A stretch of DNA of 36,878 nt from Oscillospiraceae bacterium (lineage in GTDB: Bacteria > Bacillota > Clostridia > Oscillospirales > Oscillospiraceae), in the NCBI GenBank assembly GCA_009787625.1, contig WQSX01000027.1, positions 1 through 36,878 of the forward strand, written 5' to 3'. Shown in pieces: positions 8,165 to 16,059 of the stretch. Both the position numbers and the translations under genes were made by a program. A model generated the notes under the pieces. The model was not told where the DNA came from and searched no databases. It was given only the letters and a program-made list of their open reading frames with translations. The stretch's first letter is position 1. Every line of letters begins with the position of its first letter.

Positions 8165-8866
8165 ATGAAGAAAAAAATCGTAACAATCACCCTCGCACTA
8201 GCACTGCTTGCAGGTACAACCGTAGTGGCAAGCGCAAACAACTCAGACGCAGGGATTACACTTGATCCCAACAACGAAGATCCTATCATTGTCGAGCCAA
8301 AAGACCCTAACGACCCCAACAACCCCGGCGACTCCCGTGTACCCGATAGTATTGAAGGTTTAGCTGCCGGACTCTATTTCGGTAAGCATGACATTGAGAT
8401 AGGAACAAAAACTTACAGCTCATTGCCAACAGCTGGAGACCAACCGGGGAATGACACGGGTTCAAGAGAGCGCGTTGGCTTGTCGGTTGAATCAGGAGTG
8501 AATTTCGTTGTAACTGTACAACTTGGCGAATTCTTTGTAGGTAATGACAATGCACATCAAGGCGCAAAACTCAACTTATTTACAAACGGCAACAAGCAAG
8601 ACGGTTCTGTTGAACTCGACGGAGTTTGGACTCAAAATGGCTGGCAAACATCAAAACATGCAGATATTAAAATTGCTGATAACCTGAATCTCACAGCCGG
8701 CGGCGCATCAACCACAGTTGTAACCGCTACAAATGTTTCAGGTACTGCTCCAACACTCTGGGCATCAAATTTCGCAGGTGAACTCACCATTTTAGGCGGA
8801 ACAGCACGATCAGGCGACGCAAAAGCAGATATGACTTGGCTCACCGTCCCCAGCGTACTCCCATAA
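8165..8866 (+). CDS. Small WxL-domain surface protein
   Basis: The 233-residue protein has a clear signal peptide (MKKKIVTITLALALLAG, cleavage near ASA around residue 26). An acidic Asp/Asn/Pro segment (DPNNEDPIIVEPKDPNDPNN) follows, then a WxL-like domain: GLYFGKHDI, GAKLNLF, and a C-terminal GTARSGDAKADMTWLTVP. WxL domains bind peptidoglycan non-covalently and pair with DUF916/DUF3324 partners, one of which is the next gene. The two signature motifs are degenerate: the proximal one reads LWASN and the distal one TWLTVP instead of TWTL. The domain call therefore rests on overall pattern and context. AAAGGAAGT upstream is an adequate ribosome binding site. Confidence 0.72.
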   Translation: MKKKIVTITLALALLAGTTVVASANNSDAGITLDPNNEDPIIVEPKDPNDPNNPGDSRVPDSIEGLAAGLYFGKHDIEIGTKTYSSLPTAGDQPGNDTGSRERVGLSVESGVNFVVTVQLGEFFVGNDNAHQGAKLNLFTNGNKQDGSVELDGVWTQNGWQTSKHADIKIADNLNLTAGGASTTVVTATNVSGTAPTLWASNFAGELTILGGTARSGDAKADMTWLTVPSVLP

Positions 8867-8912
8867 TCGAAATCACCCCCCTAAAATAACCAATACTCGG
8901 AGGATAAACAAC

Positions 8913-9983
8913 ATGCGTACATTAAAATCAATTCTTACTACGGCAATCGTATTATTATCAACCGCTCTCCTCGGCATCACTGCCGAGGCTGCGGGGGGGT
9001 ATTCGATATCACCTGAATTGCCCGACAACCAAATTCCTGAGACACACGGCTTTTTTGACCTCTATGTCTCGGCAGGTGATCAACAAATAACCATGTTTAT
9101 TGTCAATGATAATGACTTTGAAGCGACGTTCGAGATAAACCACTTTGCGGTCAGCACCAATATGAACGGTGTACTCGACTATACTGCTCCCGCTATTGCT
9201 GATGAGTCTCTGAAATATAACTTTGCGGACATTGCTTCTCTCGGTGTTGACTCGAAAGTTACTGTCCCGGCGAACACGTCCCTACCCGTAACGCTTAATT
9301 TGAACATTCCGCAGGGTGGGTTTGACGGCGTAGTGCTTGGTGCTGTTCACTTTTTACGCGATGCCACAGAGGAAGAGCTCGATAATTCAGGAATGTTCGT
9401 CAATCGTTTTGCGCACGTCATGATTGTCCGTTTGCAAGAGCGGGGTGCCGCAGAAGTAGCGCCTGATTTTATGCTCGGAGATGTGAGAGCCGAAACGATA
9501 AACTACACAGCCGCAATAGTCGCCGAGCTCAGAAATCCAATGCCCCGTCTCTCCATGGGTGCAAAGGTAAGTGCTGAAATTTTCGCTTCGGATTATGATG
9601 CTCCGATTTTCAGTGTGACTGATATGGATGTGGACTTCGCACCTAACACAGTGTTTCCTCTAACCATTTCCGACGAAGCGGGATATGGATTACACCCCGG
9701 TGATTATCTAGGAAAATTCAAGATAACTTTTGATGACAGAACCTGGGAGTTTGAACGTGAGTTTCACATCGCTCCGACTACAGCGGCAGAGGTGAATGCA
9801 GCTGCGCTCAACCAAGTAAATCATGTGCCCCAATACGCAACAGAAAAGACAATCATTTACATCTTTATAGGTGCAGGCATACTTTTAGCAACTCTAATTA
9901 TAACTTTTGTGGCCGTTAGGGGCAGAAAGTCCTACAAACGAGACTTGGAGCGTCTGCACGAGGCAGTGCAGTACAGCAAATAG
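8913..9983 (+). CDS. WxL-interacting protein (DUF916-DUF3324)
   Basis: The 356-residue protein has the classic layout of this family. It has a signal peptide (cleavage near AEA, residue 27) and the DUF916 immunoglobulin-like domain beginning GYSISPELPDNQI, with FFDLYVSAGDQQ and the conserved IPQGGFDGVVLGAVHFL. The DUF3324 domain (about residues 175-300) follows, and then a single C-terminal membrane helix (IIYIFIGAGILLATLIITFVAV) before a basic cytoplasmic tail. These proteins bind both WxL domains and peptidoglycan and hold the complex at the cell surface. GGAGG lies 10 nt before the ATG. Its place between two WxL genes matches the csc-type clusters of lactobacilli and enterococci. Confidence 0.93.
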   Translation: MRTLKSILTTAIVLLSTALLGITAEAAGGYSISPELPDNQIPETHGFFDLYVSAGDQQITMFIVNDNDFEATFEINHFAVSTNMNGVLDYTAPAIADESLKYNFADIASLGVDSKVTVPANTSLPVTLNLNIPQGGFDGVVLGAVHFLRDATEEELDNSGMFVNRFAHVMIVRLQERGAAEVAPDFMLGDVRAETINYTAAIVAELRNPMPRLSMGAKVSAEIFASDYDAPIFSVTDMDVDFAPNTVFPLTISDEAGYGLHPGDYLGKFKITFDDRTWEFEREFHIAPTTAAEVNAAALNQVNHVPQYATEKTIIYIFIGAGILLATLIITFVAVRGRKSYKRDLERLHEAVQYSK

Positions 9984-9997
9984 TCGGTTCGGCCGCC

Positions 9998-10093
9998 GCA
10001 GATGACGGGCAATTTGTTCCGCTTTTTTGCGAGCCATCGGGATCTACACCGCTGTTCTCACAAAAAAGACTCCACAAACTGCCCATCACCTGC
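9998..10093 (-). ncRNA. Structured hairpin element, copy 1
   Basis: A 96-nt stem-loop lies 14 bp after the WxLIP stop. The outer arms 9998-10017 and 10074-10093 pair at 17 of 20 positions. The inner arms 10022-10033 and 10057-10068 pair at 11 of 12. The terminal loop (23 nt, 10034-10056) and the internal loop (4 x 5 nt) are identical to copy 2. All four mismatches are A-C on the plus strand, which become G-U wobbles in a minus-strand RNA, so I assign the minus strand. The role is unknown: it could be a small RNA, an mRNA-end structure or a mobile palindrome. Confidence 0.6.
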
Positions 10094-10142
10094 TAACCTT
10101 TGAGCAATATACGCACAGTACAACGTAGACAAGGAGTACGTA

Positions 10143-12392
10143 ATGAAGACAAGAACCAGAATTATTTCAATCATGGTGTGCATTTTAATGCTTGCGACAC
10201 TGGTACCACCCGGCATTATCTTGCTTTCACAGGCACATACAGCTGCTGCCGATGATAATATTTATGAAACTGAGCATGCAGAAGTTACTGCTCCTGACAT
10301 CCCTGATCAGTTCCATGATACCGATTTCATTGAGTTTGAAGAAATTGCTCAAGTTTCGGACATTGCATCGCTTGATGATGAGTACGTGGCTGAAGAGGCC
10401 TTCTCTCTCGAATATGAGAGCAATGACACAGATACTGTCGACCCAGAAGAAGTCAACCAAGATGCAGATACTGCCGAGCTCGAAGATGATGAGCCGAATA
10501 TGCCGGATGAGCAGGTTGAAGCAGAACCCGAACATTTGCCGAACACACACACTGTATTCTTTATTTCGGAAGGCACCTCAGTTCCCATGCAGATTGTAAA
10601 CACCGGAGATACCGCCACTCCCCCACCTTCACCGACCCGTGCCGACTGGACTTTCATGCACTGGTCTCTTAGGGAAAATGGTGCTCCGTTTAATTTTGAT
10701 ACACCGATTTTAGGCAACACCGTGCTTTTTGCGGTGTGGAGTGATGGCCGGTTGGCTGAATATACTGTCGTTGTCTGGATTGAAAAGCCCAATATTGTAG
10801 GTGACCCCGGCACTAATAGCAGTAACTATATGTTCCACTCTTCCACTCGCCGCACCGATAATCAAAGGCGCGTTGCAGGTACTATGGCTGATTACACAAC
10901 ACTTGCCGCCGTTAATACTCTGCCGTCTTCCGCTCGAACTTTCACTGTTTCCAGCGGTGGTGTATGGGCTGAATTTCGACATGGTGAGAGTGCTATGGTG
11001 CGTGGCAATGGGACAACTGTTGTCAATGTATACTTTAAAAGGCTTGAGTTTGAGTACATCTTTGATATGCAAAGTCCCGGAACAACAAATGGTACCAACA
11101 GGCGCGCAAGAGCCATTCGTTTCCATGACGGCAGTGGACTTTACGGAAGAGGCACATATCCCGACGGCACAGTTTTAAGTGCGTATTCGTTTCGGGCAAA
11201 ATATGAGCAGGATATATGGGACTTATGGCCAAGCATCCAAACTGCTGACATTTACCAAACACGTCAGCAAGGTTCAGGCGGCAACTGGAACGGTGATCTA
11301 ACCGTTCAAGATAACTTCAGAGCTTGGCAAACTCCGTCAAATCTGCCGGGAGATTCAAAAATAATTACTCATAGGGATTCCATTTTAGAAAACATGGTTC
11401 CCAGAATGGGGTCGCCCGCAAGCAGAACAGTTACTTTTGAGGCAGAATTCGGCTCCACACATAAAATGGAAGCGACATACTGGTTTGAAGCACTCCCCCA
11501 TGAGCTGGGTCAGGAGGGTAATGAGACTTTGCGGTTCTCCTCCGGTCTGGGTTTTAAAGAGTATGCAAATTTTGAGCGTCTCAATCAGACTTTTCAAACT
11601 AACTTAACAAATATGTCTTATAGGCTTTTCAACGGTATGGAGTATGTCGGCAATAGCCACATCAGAAATCCGAGTGACGGTATTCATACGAAATTCAGGT
11701 TCTTTTTCACCCGCAACCGCTTTACTCTCAACTTTGATACACAGGGTGGCACGCCAATACCTGCCGTCAGCGATATAATGTTCGGCGATACCGTCGGGCG
11801 GCATCTTCCGGCAGATCCTCCGACGAAATTCCGTAACAATGGTGATCCTCTTGTCTTTGTGGGATGGTATCTTGATGCTGAGTTTTTCCAGCCACTAGAC
11901 CCGGCGATGACCATGCCAAACCGCAACCTCAAACTGTTTGCAAGGTGGACTTCAACTGTGATTATCCCGCCGAGCCTGGATTTTGGAGTCCATATGGTTT
12001 CTCCAACAACTCAGGTTTACAGGCTGGATAAACAGGTGGGTAATGGCATGACTCCTTTAGATAAGGCGGACATTGTTATTTTAAACCCGGCGTCGCACGC
12101 ATGGCACCTAATGGTTCAGTTTGGCGACTCCCCCAGCGATTCGACTCTTAAAAATATGCTCCGTCTCGGCAGTAACGGCATCGTAGGCAGTGATGCGGCT
12201 TCCGTAATTCACAGCCGCGGCGATGTCTCAGATACCGAAAACGACGATGATTCCGTGGTTACGTATACAATTCCTTGGAGGTCTTTGATTGAAAATGACA
12301 AAGATATTCAGGTAGTAGTTCCGCCCGGCACCGGCACAGGGCACTACAAAGCGACACTAACATGGACGCTGGTACCCGACCTCATGGGGTAG
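10143..12392 (+). CDS. Large WxL surface protein with Listeria-Bacteroides repeats
   Basis: The 749-residue protein has a signal peptide (to about residue 37) and a strongly acidic Asp/Glu-rich segment (about 38-130). A first Listeria-Bacteroides repeat (TFMHWSLRENGAPFNFDTPI then LFAVWS, about 140-200) follows, then a long middle region without a recognised domain. A second repeat comes next (FTLNFDTQGGTPIP then FVGWYLDAEFF and LFARWT, about 525-605). It ends with a C-terminal WxL domain, with a proximal motif HAWHLMV and the distal GHYKATLTWTLVP close to the end. It should sit on peptidoglycan through the WxL domain and pair with the WxLIP upstream; the repeats suggest adhesion. AAGGAG is 7 nt before the ATG. 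Hairpin copy 2 lies just after its stop. Confidence 0.88.
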   Translation: MKTRTRIISIMVCILMLATLVPPGIILLSQAHTAAADDNIYETEHAEVTAPDIPDQFHDTDFIEFEEIAQVSDIASLDDEYVAEEAFSLEYESNDTDTVDPEEVNQDADTAELEDDEPNMPDEQVEAEPEHLPNTHTVFFISEGTSVPMQIVNTGDTATPPPSPTRADWTFMHWSLRENGAPFNFDTPILGNTVLFAVWSDGRLAEYTVVVWIEKPNIVGDPGTNSSNYMFHSSTRRTDNQRRVAGTMADYTTLAAVNTLPSSARTFTVSSGGVWAEFRHGESAMVRGNGTTVVNVYFKRLEFEYIFDMQSPGTTNGTNRRARAIRFHDGSGLYGRGTYPDGTVLSAYSFRAKYEQDIWDLWPSIQTADIYQTRQQGSGGNWNGDLTVQDNFRAWQTPSNLPGDSKIITHRDSILENMVPRMGSPASRTVTFEAEFGSTHKMEATYWFEALPHELGQEGNETLRFSSGLGFKEYANFERLNQTFQTNLTNMSYRLFNGMEYVGNSHIRNPSDGIHTKFRFFFTRNRFTLNFDTQGGTPIPAVSDIMFGDTVGRHLPADPPTKFRNNGDPLVFVGWYLDAEFFQPLDPAMTMPNRNLKLFARWTSTVIIPPSLDFGVHMVSPTTQVYRLDKQVGNGMTPLDKADIVILNPASHAWHLMVQFGDSPSDSTLKNMLRLGSNGIVGSDAASVIHSRGDVSDTENDDDSVVTYTIPWRSLIENDKDIQVVVPPGTGTGHYKATLTWTLVPDLMG

Positions 12393-12419
12393 GGTTGGTG
12401 GTGTTCGCCGTTGGTTCCC

Positions 12420-12515
12420 GCAGAGGGTGGGTTGTTTGTTCCGCATTTTTGCGAGCCATCGGGATCTACACCGCTGTTCTCGCAAAAATGACTCCACAAA
12501 CAACCCACCCTCTGC
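12420..12515 (-). ncRNA. Structured hairpin element, copy 2
   Basis: This is a 96-nt stem-loop with perfect arms: outer 12420-12439 with 12496-12515 (20 bp), inner 12444-12455 with 12479-12490 (12 bp). The 23-nt loop (12456-12478) and the 4 x 5 internal loop match copy 1 exactly. The stem sequences differ from copy 1 at many positions but keep pairing. It lies between the convergent WxL and luxR genes, so it could also act as a bidirectional transcript end, although neither side has a clear U-tract. The minus strand is assigned from the wobble pattern of copy 1 and would follow the luxR stop. Confidence 0.62.
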
Positions 12516-12563
12516 TACACTTTGGGAAAACCCTGTCCCAAACCGTCCCTTGTCTCGTTCAGT

Positions 12564-15146
12564 CTACCCCACCAAATTCAGCTCAAAGGCTATGCGTACT
12601 GCGTCTAGGTTGTTGCTTGCGTCTAGTTTTATGTATAGAGATTGCAGAACTTTCTTTACTGTGTTTATTGACAGGAACCTGTATTGTGCGATTTCATCGC
12701 GCGTTAATCCCTTACACATATCGCTCAGGACTTCTCTCTCTCTCCCTGAGAGGGAGATTTTCTTTTGGATTTTGTGCTCACGCTTGAAGGTGTTTTCTAT
12801 GACCGCAACATTTTTTGCGAATATGGTAGCTTTGCGCTCTGTTGCACCTAACCATTTTGTGGGAATGCACGTGCTCTGCTCACTTACTGCTGTTATGACC
12901 GGAGTTATGTGTTTACCCATTTCTATGAATGGCATTTCAAACAAACCGTCATGTGATAACTTGTACGCCCGCTCTAAGCTTTTTACTGCGCTTTGTGCGT
13001 CGCCCGTTTTCATCTGTGCCACTGCAAAAAACAGTGAGAAAATCAGCTCTGAGAACAAAAATCGCTCATACGGCGGTCTGGGGTATGAGTTGTTTAGTAC
13101 GGCCAGTGATTGTGAATATTTGTTGCATTCTAAGTAGTATCTGACTCGGACAATCAGCTCTCTTGTTGGAATTCTGAAGTCTGAGCTTTCTCCTATGTCC
13201 GGTTCCGAAAATATCCATGGTGCAACCATTTCGGGGACACCTATATGTGAGTAGAATGAAGCTGTGATGATGTCGTAGAGCAGTTGTCCTCTGTATTTGC
13301 CTATTTTTCCGATGCTTTCGTACATTTGTATCAGAAATTCCTTTGCCAGCGGGTAATCACCTCTGTGTATAGCTATGCGTTGCATAAATTGCCTCAGCAA
13401 CATCGCTACGCCGCTGTGGCTGTTTTCACGTGCTTTTATTATTCCTCGCTGTGCGCTTATGATTGCTTCATCTAAGTCGTTTTTAAAATATGCAATTTCA
13501 CACTGAGCCCAATCGTCGTAGCCGTATAGCTTTTTTGGTGTTATTGTTTTTATTGTTGCCACCAGTTCTTTGGTGCTTTCTACAAATTTGTCAATAACTT
13601 CGAGCGTTGCGTTTTCCCCCACGAGGCAAGCAAAAGATCTAATGCCCGCAAGCGAGAATATGCCGCTTGTTTCCGCTGTGATGCCTGCGGCACTTAGTTC
13701 TGCTACTTTTTTTAGGTGCTGTGCTGTTTTAAACTCGTGTGTGGACACACATGTGTACTTACTAATTTGGGCGAGTGCGGTGTATGCATTTATTAAGACT
13801 TCCTCTCTATGGGGTGAATCTGTTTGCTCCCACTCTTGCACCAGTTTTTCTGTCACTTTTTCTGCGTGTTCAAACTCACCTATTCCAATCAGCAAGAATG
13901 GCTTTGTGAGTGCTTTTAGTCGAGTCAGTTCCGGGTTTTCGCGCACGTTGTCGCCCGTGTCCGGCTCGATATTTTCTATAATATCAAGGAAGAATTTACA
14001 TGTGTCTTTTGCCCAATTCTCCTGATATGTGCGCAAGACTTCAAGTATCCTTTCAAAGTTATGCGCTGCGGCATAGTATTTCACGGCAATTGTGTAAAAT
14101 CCGTTTTCAAAACACCATGTAGCCGCTTCTTCATAGGTGCTTTGTTTTTCTTCTTTGGATAATATTTCTTGCTTTTCTCTCAGAAAACTCAGGTATAGCG
14201 GGTGGAGTGTGTAATTATCGCTGAAGCTGTCATAGCTTATAAATGATGCGAGTTGTGCCGTTTGCTCTGTTGTTTCTTTTTCAAATATTTCCTGTAGCTG
14301 CGAGTGCGGTGACTGTGGCACAAGCGATAGTTTGACCAGTGTTTTTTTTATGTCTTCGGGAAAAACAGTCCACGCTTCACTTTCAAACAGTTTGTGGATG
14401 TTTTGCTCTGTGAGCCTTAATGCCATATCGGCGTTGCCGAGTGAGTTACTCATTATGTGTGAGAGCAGGTTTATTGCAAGTGGCCAGCCTTTGGTGCTTT
14501 CTGCAAACCTCTCTGCCATCTCTGATGTGCAGGTGAATTTCCGCCACTTGAAAAAATCTTGTATCTCTTCTTTTGTAAAACGCAGGTCGTCTTGCGTTAT
14601 CACGGCAAGTTTGCCCTTGGAGAGTATGTTTACCGTGTTTATCTCGGGTTCTGCTCTGGATATGATTATGACACAGGCGTTGGGCGCACGTAACTGAGCG
14701 CATCGCTCTGCGAATGTGAGTGCTTTTTTTGAGTTTATCAGGTGAAAATCGTCCAGAACCAAGATTGTTTTATCAGAGTTTCGTTCTCCTCGTTTTAATA
14801 TGTCGGCAAATTGTTTGAAGCGGGTGGCTGTTTCGGGAAAACCCAGTTCTTTTAGCTCTTTTGCGAGCTTTGGGTTATCGTGTGAGGTCGAATGGGTGTA
14901 GTTCTCCCAGTAGTGCGAGGCTACATTGTCGCTCTCAGTGAGCTGAAGCCAACGCACAATTGCGCCTTTTTGCCCATTTATGTAATTTTGCACAGCGGCT
15001 GTTTTGCCATACCCCGCACCCGCTATCATGTAGACGAGCTTGCACTCCGAAGCTCTTGCGATTAAGTCATTAACTCGTGGGCGCGGCATTATGTATTTTC
15101 TCAGTGGTGAAATATTAAAGGCTAAATCTTTTTTTGTTCTCGCCAT
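12564..15146 (-). CDS. MalT-like LuxR-family ATP-dependent regulator
   Basis: The 860-residue protein is a STAND-type activator. It has a P-loop MIAGAGYGKTAAV (Lys48), a Walker B KTILVLDDFHLI, an arginine-rich NB-ARC-like part (IISRAEPEINT), a long helical repeat region (about residues 330-780, TPR-like), and a C-terminal LuxR helix-turn-helix (LSGREREVLSDMCKGLTRDE then NTVKKVLQSLYIKL). Such proteins bind an inducer and ATP, oligomerise and activate transcription. The start is ATG 15146, with AAAGGA 9 nt upstream; earlier in-frame ATGs at 15164 and 15155 overlap that site. It is convergent to the WxL cluster, and regulators of this type often sit beside surface-protein operons, so control of that cluster is a reasonable inference. 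A palindrome overlaps its promoter. Confidence 0.9.
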   Translation of the reverse strand: MARTKKDLAFNISPLRKYIMPRPRVNDLIARASECKLVYMIAGAGYGKTAAVQNYINGQKGAIVRWLQLTESDNVASHYWENYTHSTSHDNPKLAKELKELGFPETATRFKQFADILKRGERNSDKTILVLDDFHLINSKKALTFAERCAQLRAPNACVIIISRAEPEINTVNILSKGKLAVITQDDLRFTKEEIQDFFKWRKFTCTSEMAERFAESTKGWPLAINLLSHIMSNSLGNADMALRLTEQNIHKLFESEAWTVFPEDIKKTLVKLSLVPQSPHSQLQEIFEKETTEQTAQLASFISYDSFSDNYTLHPLYLSFLREKQEILSKEEKQSTYEEAATWCFENGFYTIAVKYYAAAHNFERILEVLRTYQENWAKDTCKFFLDIIENIEPDTGDNVRENPELTRLKALTKPFLLIGIGEFEHAEKVTEKLVQEWEQTDSPHREEVLINAYTALAQISKYTCVSTHEFKTAQHLKKVAELSAAGITAETSGIFSLAGIRSFACLVGENATLEVIDKFVESTKELVATIKTITPKKLYGYDDWAQCEIAYFKNDLDEAIISAQRGIIKARENSHSGVAMLLRQFMQRIAIHRGDYPLAKEFLIQMYESIGKIGKYRGQLLYDIITASFYSHIGVPEMVAPWIFSEPDIGESSDFRIPTRELIVRVRYYLECNKYSQSLAVLNNSYPRPPYERFLFSELIFSLFFAVAQMKTGDAQSAVKSLERAYKLSHDGLFEMPFIEMGKHITPVITAVSEQSTCIPTKWLGATERKATIFAKNVAVIENTFKREHKIQKKISLSGREREVLSDMCKGLTRDEIAQYRFLSINTVKKVLQSLYIKLDASNNLDAVRIAFELNLVG

Positions 15147-15166
15147 AACGAGCATTCCTTTCATAA

Positions 15167-15175
15167 ATTATAGCA
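15167..15175 (-). promoter_or_regulatory. Extended -10 of the luxR-family gene
   Basis: On the minus strand the string TGCTATAAT is a perfect extended -10, the same motif as at 2356. Transcription would start near 15160, giving a very short leader that still contains AAAGGA. The -35 zone falls inside the palindrome at 15185-15208. Confidence 0.5.
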
Positions 15176-15184
15176 TAAAAATAG

Positions 15185-15208
15185 CTCATATATATCGTTA
15201 TATATGAG
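15185..15208. promoter_or_regulatory. 24-bp palindrome, likely operator of luxR-family gene
   Basis: Arms CTCATATATA and TATATATGAG (10 bp each, perfect) flank a TCGT centre. It covers the expected -35 position of the luxR-family promoter, where a bound dimer would block RNA polymerase. Autoregulation or control by a second factor is inferred. Confidence 0.5.
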
Positions 15209-15310
15209 TCTAGCATGAATTTATTAAAACATCAATAATTGTAAGGGTTGTACATGGAAAGTTTACTTTGTGGTTATAGCTTCTACTCCGCCGAAAACAC
15301 CTCACTCACC

Positions 15311-15424
15311 CGTCATTCTGCGCGTAGTCGCAGAATCCATCGAGGAAGTAAACCACAATAGGAACAGTTTGAGCGATTTTGACAGAATGTGCACTAGATT
15401 CTGCGACTTACGCGCAGAATGACG
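15311..15424. repeat. Palindromic MITE-like element A
   Basis: The inverted ends (15311-15337 and 15397-15424) match except for a 1-nt indel, starting CGTCATTCTGCGCGTA and ending GCGCAGAATGACG. Each end is also self-complementary (ATTCTGCG ... CGCAGAAT). The interior of about 59 bp has no coding capacity. It belongs to the same CGTCATT-ended family as the elements at 19337 and 22843. Confidence 0.75.
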
Positions 15425-15445
15425 TGAGGGTACTGAATATTTTCG
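15397..15445. repeat. 49-bp direct repeat, left copy
   Basis: It runs from GATTCTGCGAC to GAATATTTTCG and is repeated at 16060-16108 with one substitution (T to C). It contains the right end of element A plus 21 bp beyond. The two copies bracket the DUF4258/YgiT pair. Confidence 0.85.
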
Positions 15446-15474
15446 TTGCAAATCAAAGACTTATGAGCTATAAT
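15446..15474 (+). promoter_or_regulatory. Promoter of DUF4258/YgiT pair
   Basis: TTGCAA (15446-15451), a 17-bp spacer, then a perfect TATAAT (15469-15474). It begins at the base directly after the left 49-bp repeat. The leader would be about 20 nt to the ATG at 15501. Confidence 0.65.
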
Positions 15475-15500
15475 TAAACGAAAGAGCTTGGGGGTTGAGT

Positions 15501-15815
15501 ATGTTAGAAATCAAGCAAATACAAGAACTGTATCAAGTTCGAGCAGTTGAATTGACAGACCATTACCTCAATATGTTGGTGAAACGCAGTATTTCATTTG
15601 ATGATGTACGCTCTGCAATACTCAGCGGAATTATTATAGAACAATATCCCGACGACTATCCTTATCCGAGTTGTTTAATTTTAGGGTATGCACAGAATGA
15701 ACCATTGCACATTGTGGCAGGTTTAGGAAATGACAAACTTTGGATTATAACCACATACAAACCGGATGTCGATAAGTGGGAAGATGATTTTAAAACAAGA
15801 AAGGCGGCTCAATAA
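15501..15815 (+). CDS. DUF4258 protein, probable toxin
   Basis: The 104-residue protein fits DUF4258. The N-terminal helix contains HYLNMLVKRSISFDDVRSAI, followed by LSGIIIEQYPDDYPYPSCLIL and strand pairs HIVAGLGNDKLWIITTYKP. These small proteins have a RelE-like or MqsR-like fold prediction and are often encoded next to YgiT-type zinc-finger proteins in toxin-antitoxin-like pairs. The ATG at 15501 has GGGGGT upstream; a TTG two codons earlier is less likely. The stop overlaps the next start as TAATG. Toxicity is inferred from this arrangement, not visible in a catalytic motif. Confidence 0.75.
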   Translation: MLEIKQIQELYQVRAVELTDHYLNMLVKRSISFDDVRSAILSGIIIEQYPDDYPYPSCLILGYAQNEPLHIVAGLGNDKLWIITTYKPDVDKWEDDFKTRKAAQ

Positions 15816-16045
15816 TGAATTGTTTTTATTGCAAAGGCGACATGTCCGAAAGCGTCACGACTCACTTTACAGATTTAAGTACGTGCATGATTATCGTTAA
15901 GAATGTACCGTGCAGTGCCTGCACGGGGTGCGGTATAACCGTTTATAGTTTGGGAGTAGCAGAACGGTTAGAGCAAATTATCACAACCTCAAGGAGTGCA
16001 TTAACCGAGGTCGCAATTTTGCACTACTCAGAAATTGCAGCATAA
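15815..16045 (+). CDS. YgiT-type zinc-finger protein, probable antitoxin
   Basis: The 76-residue protein has two Cys pairs, CFYC at residues 3-6 and CSACTGCG in the middle, which form the YgiT/MqsA-type zinc ribbon. A C-terminal helix (VAERLEQIITTSRSALT) follows. It lacks the helix-turn-helix domain of full MqsA, so it may neutralise its partner without binding DNA itself. AAAGGCGG lies just before the ATG. Translational coupling to the DUF4258 gene supports a two-gene module. Confidence 0.75.
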   Translation: MNCFYCKGDMSESVTTHFTDLSTCMIIVKNVPCSACTGCGITVYSLGVAERLEQIITTSRSALTEVAILHYSEIAA

Positions 16046-16059
16046 TAGATAGTTAATTC

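Larger units (their letters stand above)
15147..15310. other. Intergenic region upstream of luxR
   Basis: This is the first half of a 354-bp gene-free stretch (15147-15500). It holds the luxR -10 (15167-15172) and the palindrome at 15185-15208. From 15209 to 15310 I see no gene or clear signal. The remainder holds the palindromic repeat at 15311-15424 and the promoter of the DUF4258 gene. Confidence 0.6.

Noticed and set aside
10192-11178. Additional frames within the large WxL gene
   Set aside because: They are out-of-frame shadows with no domain, no ribosome binding site and low-complexity composition.
6742-12392. Sortase LPXTG anchors in the surface cluster
   Set aside because: None of the four proteins has an LPXTG-like motif followed by a hydrophobic helix and basic tail.
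9998-12515. Hairpin pair as integron attC sites, since they follow genes and are imperfect palindromes
   Set aside because: No GTTRRRY/RYYYAAC core sites at the ends, no integrase in the window, and the loops are identical rather than variable as in attC.
9998-12515. Hairpin pair as diversity-generating retroelement or retron parts
   Set aside because: No reverse transcriptase is encoded in the window and there is no adenine-biased variation between copies.
12427-13137. 236-residue plus-strand frame opposite the luxR-family gene
   Set aside because: It runs antisense through the HTH region and helical repeats, has no ribosome binding site, and starts within hairpin copy 2.
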